Shown here piece after piece: positions 24,821-33,754 of a DNA stretch of 64,000 nt. The notes below the pieces were generated by a model. The model had not been told where the DNA came from. It searched no databases and saw nothing but the letters and a program-made list of their open reading frames with translations. Where the stretch lies: contig NZ_CP163520.1 in assembly GCF_041080675.1 (NCBI RefSeq), forward strand, positions 4,092,001 through 4,156,000. Reading direction: 5' to 3'. The stretch's first letter is position 1; each line of letters begins with the position of its first letter. The DNA is from Streptomyces sp. cg36 (GTDB lineage Bacteria > Actinomycetota > Actinomycetes > Streptomycetales > Streptomycetaceae). The position numbers and the translations under genes were made by a program.

Positions 24821-25876
24821 TCACCGGTCGAAGTCCAGCTGCACTTCCTTCGTCGCCGGGTGGGACTGGCAGGCCAGGACGTAGCCCGCCTCCGTCTCCT
24901 CTTCCTCCAGGGCGTAGTTGCGGTCCATGCGGACTTCGCCCGAGACCAGGAACGCGCGGCAGGTGCCGCAGACGCCGCCCTTGCAGGCGTACGGTGCGTC
25001 CGCCCGTGCCCGTAGCACCGTGTCCAGGAGCTTCTCGCCCTCCTGTACGGGCCAGGTGCCGGAGCGGCCGTGCAGGGTGGCGGTCAGCGTGGCGTGTGCG
25101 GGGGCCGAGGACGCCGCGGTGCTCGGGGACGGTGCCTCGTCGACGTGGAAGATCTCCTCGTGGATCCGGCCGCGCGCCACGCCGAGTTCGCGCAGGGCCC
25201 GCTCGGCGCCCTGGACCAGGCCGAACGGTCCGCACAGGTACCAGCCGTCGACCTCGTCCACCGGGAGCAGCGCGGGCAGCAGGGACGTGAGCCGTTCCTG
25301 GTCGAGCCGTCCGGAGGGCAGTCCGGACTGCTGCTCTTCCCGGGAGAGCGCGGTGACCAGGTGGAACCGGTCGGGGAAGCGGTCCTTCAGGTCGGCTGTC
25401 TCTTCCAGGAACATGGTGGAGGCGACCGTGCGGTCACTGCGTATGAGGCAGAACCGGGCGTCGGGTTCGCGTTCGAGCAGGGTGGTGGCTATCGAGAGCA
25501 CGGGGGTGATGCCGCTGCCGCCGACGACGGCCACGAAGTATCCGGGGCGCGGTTCCAGGACGAAGCGGCCCACCGGTTCCATGACGTCGACGGTGTCGCC
25601 CGCGGAGAGTTCCTTGAAGGCGTACGTGGAGAACTCGCCGCCTTCGACCAGCCGGATGCCGACCCGCAGGACGGGTGTGCCGGGGGCTTCGACGGCGGGG
25701 GCGCAGATCGAGTACGTACGCCGGATCTCCGTGCCCTGGGTGATGCGGCGCAGGGCGAGGTGCTGGCCGGGGCGGTGCCGGTATGCCTCGCGGAGTTCGG
25801 CGGGCACGTCGAAGGTGACGGTCACCGAGTCGTCCGTGAGCCGTTCGACCTCGCTCACCCGGAGTGGATGGAACAT
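24821..25876 (-). CDS. paaE: Phenylacetyl-CoA epoxidase reductase subunit PaaE
   Basis: A 351-residue reductase that passes electrons from NAD(P)H through FAD and a [2Fe-2S] centre to the di-iron subunit PaaA. The FAD domain (RPGQHLALRRI and RRTYSIC), the NAD-binding region (VVGGSGITPVLSI) and a C-terminal plant-type ferredoxin domain with YACKGGVCGTCRAFLVSG and the later VLACQSHP cysteine are visible. It is the last gene of the leftward paaABCDE operon and begins at the base before the paaD stop (start ATG 25876, paaD ends 25877). The gap after it (24684-24820) is C-rich and holds no gene. Confidence 0.95.
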   Translation of the reverse strand: MFHPLRVSEVERLTDDSVTVTFDVPAELREAYRHRPGQHLALRRITQGTEIRRTYSICAPAVEAPGTPVLRVGIRLVEGGEFSTYAFKELSAGDTVDVMEPVGRFVLEPRPGYFVAVVGGSGITPVLSIATTLLEREPDARFCLIRSDRTVASTMFLEETADLKDRFPDRFHLVTALSREEQQSGLPSGRLDQERLTSLLPALLPVDEVDGWYLCGPFGLVQGAERALRELGVARGRIHEEIFHVDEAPSPSTAASSAPAHATLTATLHGRSGTWPVQEGEKLLDTVLRARADAPYACKGGVCGTCRAFLVSGEVRMDRNYALEEEETEAGYVLACQSHPATKEVQLDFDR

Positions 25877-26410
25877 CTACAACTCCTTGAAGTGGTCGAA
25901 CGGTTCGCGGCAGGCCACGCAGCGGCGCAGGGCCTTGCAGGCCGTGGAGGAGAACCGGCTGAGCAGTTCGGTGTCGGTGGAGCCGCAGTTGGGGCAGCGC
26001 ACGGTGAGGGTGAGGGCGATGGGGCCGTCGGCGCTGTGGGGGCGCGGGGGTGCGATGCCGAACTCGGCGAGTTTGCGGCGGCCGTCGGCGCTGATGTCGT
26101 CGGTCGACCAGGCCGGGGACAGGACGCGGACGACGGTGACGTCCGGTATCCCGTTGTCGTGGAGGATCCGTTCGATGTCGGCGGTCATCGTTTCGATGGC
26201 GGGGCAGCCGGTGTAGGTGGGGGTGAGCTGGACGGTGACCTTGCCGGGTGCGTCCAGCTGGACTCCGCGCAGGACGCCGAGGTCGGCGAGGGTCAGGACG
26301 GGCAGCTCGGGGTCGGGCACCGAGCCGGCGAGCCGGGCCAGTTCCTGTTCGAGCGGGGTCGGGCCGTCCGTGCCGGTCGCGGGGCGCACGCCGTCCGTGC
26401 GGGTCACCAT
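25877..26410 (-). CDS. paaD: PaaD, phenylacetyl-CoA epoxidase assembly protein
   Basis: A 177-residue MIP18/DUF59-family protein, needed for maturation of the epoxidase iron centres. The N-terminal VPDPELPVLTLADLGVLRGV and PTYTGCPAIETM are typical of DUF59, and the C-terminal part carries CPNCGS and CVACREPF cysteine pairs likely to bind metal. The ATG at 26410 overlaps the paaC stop (ATGGTGA); GTG 26407 is an alternative next codon. It lies between paaC and paaE in the operon. Confidence 0.93.
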   Translation of the reverse strand: MVTRTDGVRPATGTDGPTPLEQELARLAGSVPDPELPVLTLADLGVLRGVQLDAPGKVTVQLTPTYTGCPAIETMTADIERILHDNGIPDVTVVRVLSPAWSTDDISADGRRKLAEFGIAPPRPHSADGPIALTLTVRCPNCGSTDTELLSRFSSTACKALRRCVACREPFDHFKEL

Positions 26411-27159
26411 GTCGCCCCCGGGTGGCTGCGGTGCAGGTGCTGCATTTCGGCGAGCATCCGCCCGAACGGTTCGGTGTGCAGGCCCTGGCGGCCGGCGCCG
26501 GCGGCCCAGGCGCCGGTCCGGGGGCCTTCGGGGACGGTGAGGGTGGCGCGCTGGAGGACGGAGGTGATGGTGGCCAGCCAGGTGGTCTCGGTCTGCTGCC
26601 AGTCGATGTCGACGCCGTCGAGGGGCTGGAACATCTCTCCGGTGAAGCGCCACAGCGCGTCGCACGCCCGCTGCATGCGCCGGTGGCTCTCCTCGGTGCC
26701 GTCGCCCAGGCGCAGGGTCCACTGTTCGGCGTGGTCCTGGTGGTAGGCGACTTCCTTGACCGCCTTGGCGGCGAGCCCGGCGAGGTCCCCGTCGTCCTTC
26801 GTGGCGAGCTGTCCGTAGAGCAGCCGCTGGTAGGTCGAGAAGTAGAGCTGGCGGGCGATGGTGTGGGCGAAGTCGCCGTTGGGCTGTTCGACCAGCTGGA
26901 GGTTGCGGAAGGCCCGCTCTTCGCGCAGGTAGGCCAGTTCGTCCTCGTCGCCGGCGAGGGAGAGCAGGACGCGGGCCTGGCCGAGGAGGTCGAGGGCGAT
27001 GTTGGCCAGGGCCACTTCTTCTTCGAGGACGGGGGCGTGTCCGGCCCACTCCCCCAGTCGGTGCGACAGCACCAGGGCGTCGTCGCCCAGGGGCAGGGCG
27101 GCGGGGTGCGCGGCGGCGGTCGCGGCCGGTGCGCCGGTGGTCTTCGCGGGGGTGGTCAC
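26404..27159 (-). CDS. paaC: Phenylacetyl-CoA epoxidase subunit PaaC
   Basis: A 251-residue helical structural subunit that pairs with PaaA in the ring-1,2-epoxidase. The conserved DLLGQARVLL, EDELAYLREERAFRNLQLVE and KEVAYHQDHAEQW segments are present. The ferritin-like fold lacks the full di-iron ligand set, as usual for PaaC. The GTG start overlaps the paaB stop (GTGA), and the stop overlaps the paaD start. Confidence 0.95.
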   Translation of the reverse strand: MTTPAKTTGAPAATAAAHPAALPLGDDALVLSHRLGEWAGHAPVLEEEVALANIALDLLGQARVLLSLAGDEDELAYLREERAFRNLQLVEQPNGDFAHTIARQLYFSTYQRLLYGQLATKDDGDLAGLAAKAVKEVAYHQDHAEQWTLRLGDGTEESHRRMQRACDALWRFTGEMFQPLDGVDIDWQQTETTWLATITSVLQRATLTVPEGPRTGAWAAGAGRQGLHTEPFGRMLAEMQHLHRSHPGATW

Positions 27160-27443
27160 AGGTGCTTCACCCCTTCCGGGATCTCGTAGAAGGTCGGGTG
27201 GCGGTAGGGCTTGTCGCCGGCCGGTTCGAAGAAGGAGTCCTTCTCGTCGGGGGAGGAGGCGGTGACGGCGGCGGAGGGCACGACCCAGATGGAGACGCCT
27301 TCGGAGCGGCGGGTGTAGAGGTCGCGCGCGTTGCGCAGGGCCATCTCGGCGTCGGGGGCGTGCAGGCTTCCGGCGTGGTTGTGGGACAGTCCGCGGCGCG
27401 AGCGCACGAACACCTCCCAGAGCGGCCAGTCGTGTGTGGTCAT
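27156..27443 (-). CDS. paaB: Phenylacetyl-CoA epoxidase subunit PaaB
   Basis: A 95-residue small subunit, usual size. It opens [18 protein letters not shown], followed by [18 protein letters not shown] and [13 protein letters not shown], as in PaaB proteins that bridge PaaAC units. The ATG overlaps the paaA stop (ATGA). A larger frame extending upstream is only the shadow of paaA. Confidence 0.94.
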   Translation of the reverse strand: MTTHDWPLWEVFVRSRRGLSHNHAGSLHAPDAEMALRNARDLYTRRSEGVSIWVVPSAAVTASSPDEKDSFFEPAGDKPYRHPTFYEIPEGVKHL

Positions 27444-28444
27444 GCCGTTGCCTCCCCGTTCTTGTGCTGCTTCGCCGCGTAGGCCGCTGCCGCGTCCCTG
27501 ACCCAGGCGCCTTCTTCGTGGGCCCGGCGCCGTTGGGTGATCCGTTGTTCGTTGCAGGGGCCGTTGCCCTTGAGGACGTCCCAGAATTCGGTCCAGTCGA
27601 TCGCGCCGAAGTCGTGGTGTCCGCGTTCCTCGTTCCACCGCAGGTCCGGGTCGGGCAGGGTGAGGCCGAGGGCTTCGGCCTGGGGGACGCAGATGTCCAC
27701 GAAGCGCTGGCGCAGTTCGTCGTTCGAGTGCCGTTTGATCTTCCAGGCCATGGACTGGGCCGAGTGGGACGACTCGTCGTCGGGCGGGCCGAACATCATC
27801 AGGGAGGGCCACCACCAGCGGTCGACGGCGTCCTGTGCCATGGCGTGCTGTTCGGGGGTGCCCTGGGAGAGGGCGAGGAGCAGTTCGTACCCCTGGCGCT
27901 GGTGGAAGGACTCCTCCTTGCACACGCGGACCATCGCCCTCGCGTACGGCCCGTAGGAGCAGCGGCAGAGGGGGACCTGGTTGGTGATGGCGGCGCCGTC
28001 CACGAGCCAGCCGATGGCGCCGACGTCGGCCCAGGTCAGGGTGGGGTAGTTGAAGATCGACGAGTACTTCTGGCGGCCCGAGTGGAGCTTGTCGAGGAGC
28101 TCGTCGCGGCTGACGCCGAGGGTCTCGGCCGCGCTGTACAGGTACAGCCCGTGGCCCGCTTCGTCCTGGACCTTGGCCATCAGGATCGCCTTGCGGCGCA
28201 GTGAGGGCGCGCGGGTGATCCAGTTGGACTCGGGCTGCATGCCGATGATCTCGGAGTGGGCGTGCTGCGCTATCTGGCGGACCAGGGAGGCCCGGTACGC
28301 CTCGGGCATCCAGTCGCGCGGCTCGATGCGCTCGTCGGCGGCCACGGCGGCGTCGAACGCCGCCGCGTTGGCCGCCGTGTCCTTCTCGTCCGTCGCGGGT
28401 GAGCCGTGTTTCGTGGTGCCGGTCTCCGCTGTCACTGCCGTCAT
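27440..28444 (-). CDS. paaA: Phenylacetyl-CoA epoxidase catalytic subunit PaaA
   Basis: A 334-residue di-iron monooxygenase subunit that forms the ring epoxide of phenylacetyl-CoA. Iron-ligand motifs are visible as [12 protein letters not shown] (ExxH) and [13 protein letters not shown] (second ExxH). The [18 protein letters not shown] segment is typical of the family. It is the first gene of the operon; a PaaR-type palindrome lies 54-71 bases upstream of the start, implying induction by phenylacetyl-CoA. The CoA ligase and later beta-oxidation genes, apart from paaH and paaN, are not in the window. Confidence 0.96.
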   Translation of the reverse strand: MTAVTAETGTTKHGSPATDEKDTAANAAAFDAAVAADERIEPRDWMPEAYRASLVRQIAQHAHSEIIGMQPESNWITRAPSLRRKAILMAKVQDEAGHGLYLYSAAETLGVSRDELLDKLHSGRQKYSSIFNYPTLTWADVGAIGWLVDGAAITNQVPLCRCSYGPYARAMVRVCKEESFHQRQGYELLLALSQGTPEQHAMAQDAVDRWWWPSLMMFGPPDDESSHSAQSMAWKIKRHSNDELRQRFVDICVPQAEALGLTLPDPDLRWNEERGHHDFGAIDWTEFWDVLKGNGPCNEQRITQRRRAHEEGAWVRDAAAAYAAKQHKNGEATA

Positions 28445-28497
28445 CCGAGCCCCCTGGCGAGCTGTCGATTCCGGGCCGTCCGCCGGGCCGCCTGCTC

Positions 28498-28515
28498 CCG
28501 ACCGATCGTTCGGTT
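28498..28515. promoter_or_regulatory. PaaR-type operator upstream of paaA
   Basis: Read on the minus strand this is AACCGAACGATCGGTCGG, identical over all 18 bases to the site between paaN and paaH. It is a probable binding site for the TetR-family regulator encoded at 35278. Confidence 0.75.
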
Positions 28516-28559
28516 CATTGACTTCAATGGTGAGTCGACGGCCCGTAGGGTGTCAACCC

Positions 28560-28568
28560 TGTGGATAA
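28560..28568 (-). promoter_or_regulatory. DnaA box
   Basis: TGTGGATAA, the complement of TTATCCACA, lies between the divergent paaA and DUF5819 genes. Confidence 0.5.
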
Positions 28569-28598
28569 CCCAGTGGAGCCGACCGGGATCGGGGCGGG

Positions 28599-29726
28599 AT
28601 GGATTCGTACGACGAGAAGGACCTGCCGGGGCGGGAGGGGCAGGCCCGGCCGTCTCTTCCCGGCACCGGCAGCAGCGGGCCAGGAACCCCCCCGACGCCC
28701 GACGGACCCGCTCTGAGCAGCGCCGATGCGTCCAGGTCCGCCGAGAACGCCGAAACCGGCGCGCAGGCCGAGCCAGGAGCCCACGAGACCCCTGGGGCTC
28801 CAGGGGCTTCTGGGGTCCCTGAGACGCCCGGGGTGACGCCCGGAGCCGCCGAAAACCCCGCAGGACCGGTCTCCGGCTCCCTCTCCGGCCCTCTCGCCGC
28901 CCCTGCCACCGGCCCGTCCGCCGAATCTCCCGCCGCCCCCACCACCGCGCCCGCGCCCCCGCCCGCGACCGCACCGCCGACCGAGCCCTCCGGCACCCCC
29001 GGCACCCCCGCCGGCCCTGGCGCCCCAGCCGTCCCCGGCGCCCCTGCTGCCCCCGGCACCCCCGGTCGTGGGATCGCCGCGCTCTCGCTCCCGTACCAGA
29101 TCGCGGCGGCGCTGGCGCTGGCCGTGGTCGCGGTGGTCGCGGTCGTCCACATCGCGATGGTGTTCCTGCACGTCGCGCCGTCCAATACGGTCACGAAGCA
29201 GCACGGCAAGGTCGTTGACGACTGGATCTATCCCGAGTTCGAACAGAACTGGAAGCTTTTCGCGCCCAACCCGTTGCAGCAGAACATCTCCGTGCAGGCC
29301 CGGGCCGAGATCCGGCTGCCGGACGGGAAGCGCAGGACGACCGACTGGATCGACCTGACCGCCCAGGACGCCTCCGGCATCCAGGGCAACCCGCTGCCGA
29401 GCCACACCCAGCAGAACGAACTGCGCCGGGGATGGGAGTTCTTCATCAACTCCCACTCCGACGACAACAAGCCGAACGGCCTGCGCGGCGAACTCTCCGA
29501 CCGCTACATCCACCGGATCGTGATGCTCCGCCTCGGCGCGCACCGCGACGGCGGCACGGTCGAGCGCGTACAGGTCAGGTCCGTGACGAAGTCCGTGAAG
29601 GTTCCGGCGTGGAGTGACGAGAAGATCGACACCCGGCCCTACTACCGGGTCGTCCCCTGGTGGACCGTTACCCCGGCCGATCTCCCGGCGGGCGCGGGCG
29701 ACACACGTACGGAGGCGAGCCGATGA
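28599..29726 (+). CDS. DUF5819 family membrane protein
   Basis: A 375-residue protein from ATG 28599. Its first 155 residues are a Pro/Ala/Gly-rich, collagen-like disordered region. A membrane helix follows (about 163-190) and then an exported domain containing VVDDWIYPEFEQNWKLFAPNP, QARAEIRLPDG and a late WWTVTPADLP, the pattern of DUF5819. These proteins are encoded next to HTTM-domain proteins, as here: the stop overlaps the next ATG. It is probably an accessory partner of the membrane enzyme downstream. Function unknown. Confidence 0.8.
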   Translation: MDSYDEKDLPGREGQARPSLPGTGSSGPGTPPTPDGPALSSADASRSAENAETGAQAEPGAHETPGAPGASGVPETPGVTPGAAENPAGPVSGSLSGPLAAPATGPSAESPAAPTTAPAPPPATAPPTEPSGTPGTPAGPGAPAVPGAPAAPGTPGRGIAALSLPYQIAAALALAVVAVVAVVHIAMVFLHVAPSNTVTKQHGKVVDDWIYPEFEQNWKLFAPNPLQQNISVQARAEIRLPDGKRRTTDWIDLTAQDASGIQGNPLPSHTQQNELRRGWEFFINSHSDDNKPNGLRGELSDRYIHRIVMLRLGAHRDGGTVERVQVRSVTKSVKVPAWSDEKIDTRPYYRVVPWWTVTPADLPAGAGDTRTEASR

Positions 29727-31090
29727 GCGGATCGACGGGCGGACCGACGACGTCCGCATGGAACGCCGTCCCGGCGGACGCCCCGGATGCCGCAGCCGCG
29801 CCGGAGCAGGCACCCGGACGCACGGCCGCCCCGGCCGCCGACGGGCAGGACGCGAACGGGCAGGTAGCGCAGGGGCAGGACGCGAACGGGCCGGGCCCGG
29901 GCGGACCCGGCGTCGAGACCAAAGCCGCGCAGGCCCTGCGCAAGGTCACCGGCGCCGCCCTCGGCCCGTACCAGAGCGCCGTCGTGCGGATCGGGTTCTC
30001 CGCGACCTGGCTGCTCTTCCTGCTGCGCGAACTGCCGCACCGCCGCGAGCTGTACGGGCCCGACGGGCCGTGGAGCTGGGACATGGCGAGGCAACTGGTC
30101 GCCGGCAACCACGCCTTCACCGCGCTTCTGTGGACGGACAGCACGGTCTGGTTCGAGATCGTGTACGCCCTCGCCGTGCTCGCCAGCGCCCTGCTGCTGC
30201 TCGGCTGGCGCACCCGCACCATGTCCGTGCTGTTCATGGTGGGCGTGCTGTCGCTGCAGAATCGGTCCGTCTTCATGGGGGACGGCGGCGACAACGTCGT
30301 CCATCTGATGGCGATCTATCTGGTGCTCACCCGCTGCGGCCAGGTCTGGTCGCTGGACGCCCGGCGCCTTCGGCGGGCCGCCGCCCGTACCGCCGCGACC
30401 GGGCAGCCGGTGGTCGACCGCGTGGGGCCCGCGCTGTGGTCGGTGCTGGGCGCGGCGCTCGCCGTGATCACGCTGCGCGGGGACATGAGCGGCGGCTGGC
30501 TGCTGGTCTTCTGGGGCCTGTGGGTGGCGCACGGCCTGTGGTGGGCGGCCGGACGCAGCCCCCAGGGCGAGCCCCGCGCCCTGCTCGACGTGGTTTCCAA
30601 CCTGGCGCACAACGCCACCATGGTCGTGATCATGGCGGAGGTGTGCCTGATCTACGCGACCGCAGGCTGGTACAAGATCCAGGGCTCGCGCTGGCAGGAC
30701 GGCACCGCGCTGTACTACCCGCTGCACCTGGACTACTTCTCGCCGTGGCCCGCGCTCTCCGACATCCTCGGCGGCAGCGGTCTCATCGTCATGCTGCTCA
30801 CCTATGGAACGGTCGCCGTGCAGGTGGCGTTCCCGTTCACCCTCTTCAATCGGCGGGTCAAGAACGTCCTGCTGGCGCTGATGATGATGGAGCACGCCGG
30901 GATCGCCCTGCTGCTCGGGCTGCCGTTCTTCTCGCTGGCGATGATCGCGGCCGACGCGGTCTTCCTGCCGACGGGCTTCCTGCGCTGGCTGGGCGGTCGC
31001 TGCGCGCGCGTACGGGAGCGGGTGGTGTCGCGGGTGCCCGGACGGCGCCGTATGGACGAGGAGCGGCGGCCCCGTACGCTCGTGGCGTGA
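29723..31090 (+). CDS. HTTM domain integral membrane protein
   Basis: A 455-residue protein from ATG 29723, which has GGAGG seven bases upstream and overlaps the DUF5819 stop. After a disordered lead of about 70 residues come several membrane helices with the HTTM signature region RIGFSATWLLFLLRELPHRR, then LYGPDGPWSW and NRSVFMGDGGDNVVHLMAIY. HTTM domains are related to the membrane part of vitamin K-dependent gamma-carboxylase. Catalytic assignment in bacteria is unclear. It lies between the DUF5819 and TrmH genes in a tight three-gene operon. Confidence 0.85.
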   Translation: MSGSTGGPTTSAWNAVPADAPDAAAAPEQAPGRTAAPAADGQDANGQVAQGQDANGPGPGGPGVETKAAQALRKVTGAALGPYQSAVVRIGFSATWLLFLLRELPHRRELYGPDGPWSWDMARQLVAGNHAFTALLWTDSTVWFEIVYALAVLASALLLLGWRTRTMSVLFMVGVLSLQNRSVFMGDGGDNVVHLMAIYLVLTRCGQVWSLDARRLRRAAARTAATGQPVVDRVGPALWSVLGAALAVITLRGDMSGGWLLVFWGLWVAHGLWWAAGRSPQGEPRALLDVVSNLAHNATMVVIMAEVCLIYATAGWYKIQGSRWQDGTALYYPLHLDYFSPWPALSDILGGSGLIVMLLTYGTVAVQVAFPFTLFNRRVKNVLLALMMMEHAGIALLLGLPFFSLAMIAADAVFLPTGFLRWLGGRCARVRERVVSRVPGRRRMDEERRPRTLVA

Positions 31091-31803
31091 GCAGCGAGAC
31101 CAGCCCAAGCCCCACCCCCTCCGCCGAGGCCGCCGCGGACCAGCCGTCCGCGGCGGCGGAGCCGCTTCAGTACGACGACGGCTACGCGCCCGAGGTGGGT
31201 GTCGGCCCGCACCCGCTGCCCTGGCCGCAGGGCGAGCGCTACGACCCCGAGCTGCTCGCGCACGGTGACCGGCGCAATGTGGTGGACGGCTACCGCTACT
31301 GGACGCGCGAGGCGATCGTGGCGGACCTGGATACCCGGCGCCACGACTTCCATGTCGCCGTCGAGAACTGGGGCCACGACTTCAACATCGGCTCCGTCGT
31401 GCGGACCGCCAACGCCTTCCTGGCCAAGGAGATCCACATCGTGGGGCGGCGCCGCTGGAACCGGCGCGGCGCCATGGTCACCGACCGCTACCAGCACGTC
31501 CGCCACCACCCGGACACCGAGTCGCTGACGGCGTGGGCGGCGGCCGAGGGGCTGCCGATCATCGGGATCGACAATCTGCCCGGCTCGGTGCCGATCGAGC
31601 GGACCGAGCTGCCCCGGCGCTGTGTGCTGCTGTTCGGCCAGGAGGGGCCGGGGCTGACCGAGGAGGCGCGCGAGCACGCCTCGGCGGTGTGCTCGATCGC
31701 CCAGTTCGGCTCGACGCGGTCCATCAACGCGGGCGCGGCTGCCGCGATCGCCATGCACGCGTGGGTGCAGCGTTACGCCGACATCCCCGACCCCGCGCTC
31801 TGA
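31087..31803 (+). CDS. SPOUT (TrmH/SpoU-family) RNA methyltransferase
   Basis: A 238-residue protein whose GTG start overlaps the upstream stop (GTGA). The three SpoU motifs are clear: NIGSVVRTANAF, LLFGQEGPGL, and STRSINAGAAAAIAMHAW. It therefore methylates a ribose in tRNA or rRNA with SAM; the target site cannot be told. The first 45 residues are an acidic, low-complexity lead. It is the last gene of the DUF5819-HTTM operon; downstream, 156 bases of repetitive GC-rich sequence separate it from the convergent paaN gene. Confidence 0.9.
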   Translation: MSSETSPSPTPSAEAAADQPSAAAEPLQYDDGYAPEVGVGPHPLPWPQGERYDPELLAHGDRRNVVDGYRYWTREAIVADLDTRRHDFHVAVENWGHDFNIGSVVRTANAFLAKEIHIVGRRRWNRRGAMVTDRYQHVRHHPDTESLTAWAAAEGLPIIGIDNLPGSVPIERTELPRRCVLLFGQEGPGLTEEAREHASAVCSIAQFGSTRSINAGAAAAIAMHAWVQRYADIPDPAL

Positions 31804-31959
31804 CACCGCCCTCTGCCCCTGCCCTGACCCCGTCATGGTCCCGGGCGCTGACCCGGCCTCGCGCTCTGGCCTGGTCCTGGGCTCCGGCCCGGTCCCGCAC
31901 GCCGGCCCGGCCCCGCGCTCTGGCCCGGCGCTCGTGGAGCGCCGGGCCCGCGGCGGGCG

Positions 31960-33633
31960 TCAGGCTTGGCGGCGGATCTCCACCGTCCGGAAGCGGTTCG
32001 CGACGAACGCCGAGTCGCACAGTGCCGCGTTCGCGGCCGGGTTGCCGCCCGAGCCGTGGAAGTCGGAGAACGCCGCCGTCTGGTTGACGTAGACGCCGCC
32101 CGTCAGGTTCAGGGACAGCTGGGCGGACTCCTCCAGACAGACCTCCTCCACGGCCCGCTCCACCTCCTGGGAGGTGGTGTAGGCGCCGACCGTCATGGCG
32201 CCCTTGTCCCGCACGGTGCGCCGCAGCAGGTCGAGCGCCCCCGCCGTGGAGTCGACGGCGACCGCGAAGGAGACCGGGCCGAAGCACTCGGAGAGGTAGG
32301 CCGCCTCGGCGTCGGGCTTGGCGCCGTCCAGCTTGACGATCACGGGGGTGCGCACCACGGCGTCCGGGAATTCCGGGTTGCTGATCTCCCGGGAGGCCAG
32401 GGCGACCTCGCCGAGCCCGGCCGCGGCCTCCAGGCGGGCCTTCACGTCCGGGTTGACCAGGGCGCCCAGCAGCGCGTTGGCGCGCGCGTCGTCGCCGAGC
32501 AGGCCGCCCACCGAGGCGGCGAGGTCGGCCACCACCTCGTCGTAGGACTTGTCGCCCGCGTCCGTGCTGATGCCGTCGCGGGGGATCAGCAGGTTCTGCG
32601 GGGTGGTGCACATCTGGCCGCTGTACAGCGACAGCGAGAAGGCCAGGTTGGAGAGCATGCCCTTGTAGTCGTCGGTGGAGTCGACGACGACCGTGTTGAC
32701 GCCCGCCTTCTCCGTGTAGACCTGCGCCTGGCGGGCGTTGGTCTCCAGCCAGTCGCCGAACTCCGTCGACCCCGTGTAGTCGATGATCTTGATTTCGGGG
32801 CGGACGGCCAGCTTCTTGGCGATGCCCTCACCGGGCCGCTCGGCGGCCAGCGCCACCAGGTTCGGGTCGAAGCCGGCCTCGGCGAGGACCGTGCGGGCGA
32901 TCTGGACGGTGAGGGCGAGGGGCAGCACCGCGCGCGGGTGGGGCTTGACCAGGACCGGGTTGCCGGTGGCGAGCGAGGCGAACAGGCCCGGGTAGCCGTT
33001 CCACGTCGGGAAGGTGTTGCAGCCGATCATCAGCGCGATGCCGCGGGCGGCCGGGACGAACGTCTTGGTCAGCTCCAGCGGGTCCCGCTTGCCCTGCGGC
33101 TTGGACCAGTGCGCCGCCTCCGCCGGGGTGCGGGTCTGCTCCCGGTAGGCGTACGCCACGGCCTCCAGGCCGCGGTCCTGCGCGTGCGGTCCGCCCGCCT
33201 GGAAGGCCATCATGAAAGCCTGGCCGCTGGTGTGCATGACCGCGTGCGCGAGCTCCGGCGTGCGGGCGCCGATGCGGGCCAGGATCTCCAGACAGACCAG
33301 GGCCCGCAGCTCGGCCCCGGCGTCCCGCCAGGCGGCCATCCCCGCCTTCATCGCGGGCAGCAGCACCTCAAGGTCGGGGTGCGGGTAGGTGACGCCCAAC
33401 TCGATGCCGAACGGGGAGACTTCCGCGCCCGTCCAGTCGTCGGTGCCGGGCTGGCCGAGGTCGATACGGGTGTTCAGCAGGGCCTCGAAGGCGGCCTTGC
33501 CGTCGTTCTCGTACGCCTTGGGGTGCTCCGGGTGCGGTGACCAGTACGCACGCGTGCGGATCGCTTCCAGGGCCTGGTCGAGCGTGGTCCGGTGGGACTC
33601 GGTGAGCTGCTGCGGGCTGAGCTGGGCGGCCAT
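31960..33633 (-). CDS. paaN: Phenylacetate degradation protein PaaN (aldehyde dehydrogenase type)
   Basis: A 557-residue protein from ATG 33633 with GAGGAG upstream; a TTG three codons earlier is less likely. It is an aldehyde-dehydrogenase-fold enzyme of the PaaN type, which handles the ring-opened semialdehyde of the phenylacetate pathway. Landmarks are MIGCNTFPTWNGYPGLFASLAT, VDYTGSTEFG-like IDYTGSTEFGDW, SGQMCTTPQNLLIP with the catalytic cysteine, and YLSECFGPVSFAVAV. It diverges from paaH across a PaaR-type operator, so both are probably controlled together. Confidence 0.9.
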   Translation of the reverse strand: MAAQLSPQQLTESHRTTLDQALEAIRTRAYWSPHPEHPKAYENDGKAAFEALLNTRIDLGQPGTDDWTGAEVSPFGIELGVTYPHPDLEVLLPAMKAGMAAWRDAGAELRALVCLEILARIGARTPELAHAVMHTSGQAFMMAFQAGGPHAQDRGLEAVAYAYREQTRTPAEAAHWSKPQGKRDPLELTKTFVPAARGIALMIGCNTFPTWNGYPGLFASLATGNPVLVKPHPRAVLPLALTVQIARTVLAEAGFDPNLVALAAERPGEGIAKKLAVRPEIKIIDYTGSTEFGDWLETNARQAQVYTEKAGVNTVVVDSTDDYKGMLSNLAFSLSLYSGQMCTTPQNLLIPRDGISTDAGDKSYDEVVADLAASVGGLLGDDARANALLGALVNPDVKARLEAAAGLGEVALASREISNPEFPDAVVRTPVIVKLDGAKPDAEAAYLSECFGPVSFAVAVDSTAGALDLLRRTVRDKGAMTVGAYTTSQEVERAVEEVCLEESAQLSLNLTGGVYVNQTAAFSDFHGSGGNPAANAALCDSAFVANRFRTVEIRRQA

Positions 33634-33685
33634 ACGGACCAACTCCTCGTCGAGCTGGGCAGGGACGGGCGGACAGAGTTAGAGT

Positions 33686-33703
33686 AACCGAACGATCGGT
33701 CGG
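33686..33703. promoter_or_regulatory. PaaR-type operator between paaN and paaH
   Basis: AACCGAACGATCGGTCGG, identical to the site upstream of paaA, lies centrally between divergent paaN and paaH. It can control both, and through paaH also the downstream TetR gene itself. Confidence 0.78.
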
Positions 33704-33724
33704 TACAAGGGGGTCTGTCGAACC

Positions 33725-33733
33725 TGTGGACAA
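33725..33733 (-). promoter_or_regulatory. DnaA box
   Basis: TGTGGACAA, the complement of TTGTCCACA, lies 21 bases before the paaH start. Confidence 0.5.
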
Positions 33734-33754
33734 CCCATCGGGGAGGATCGCGTC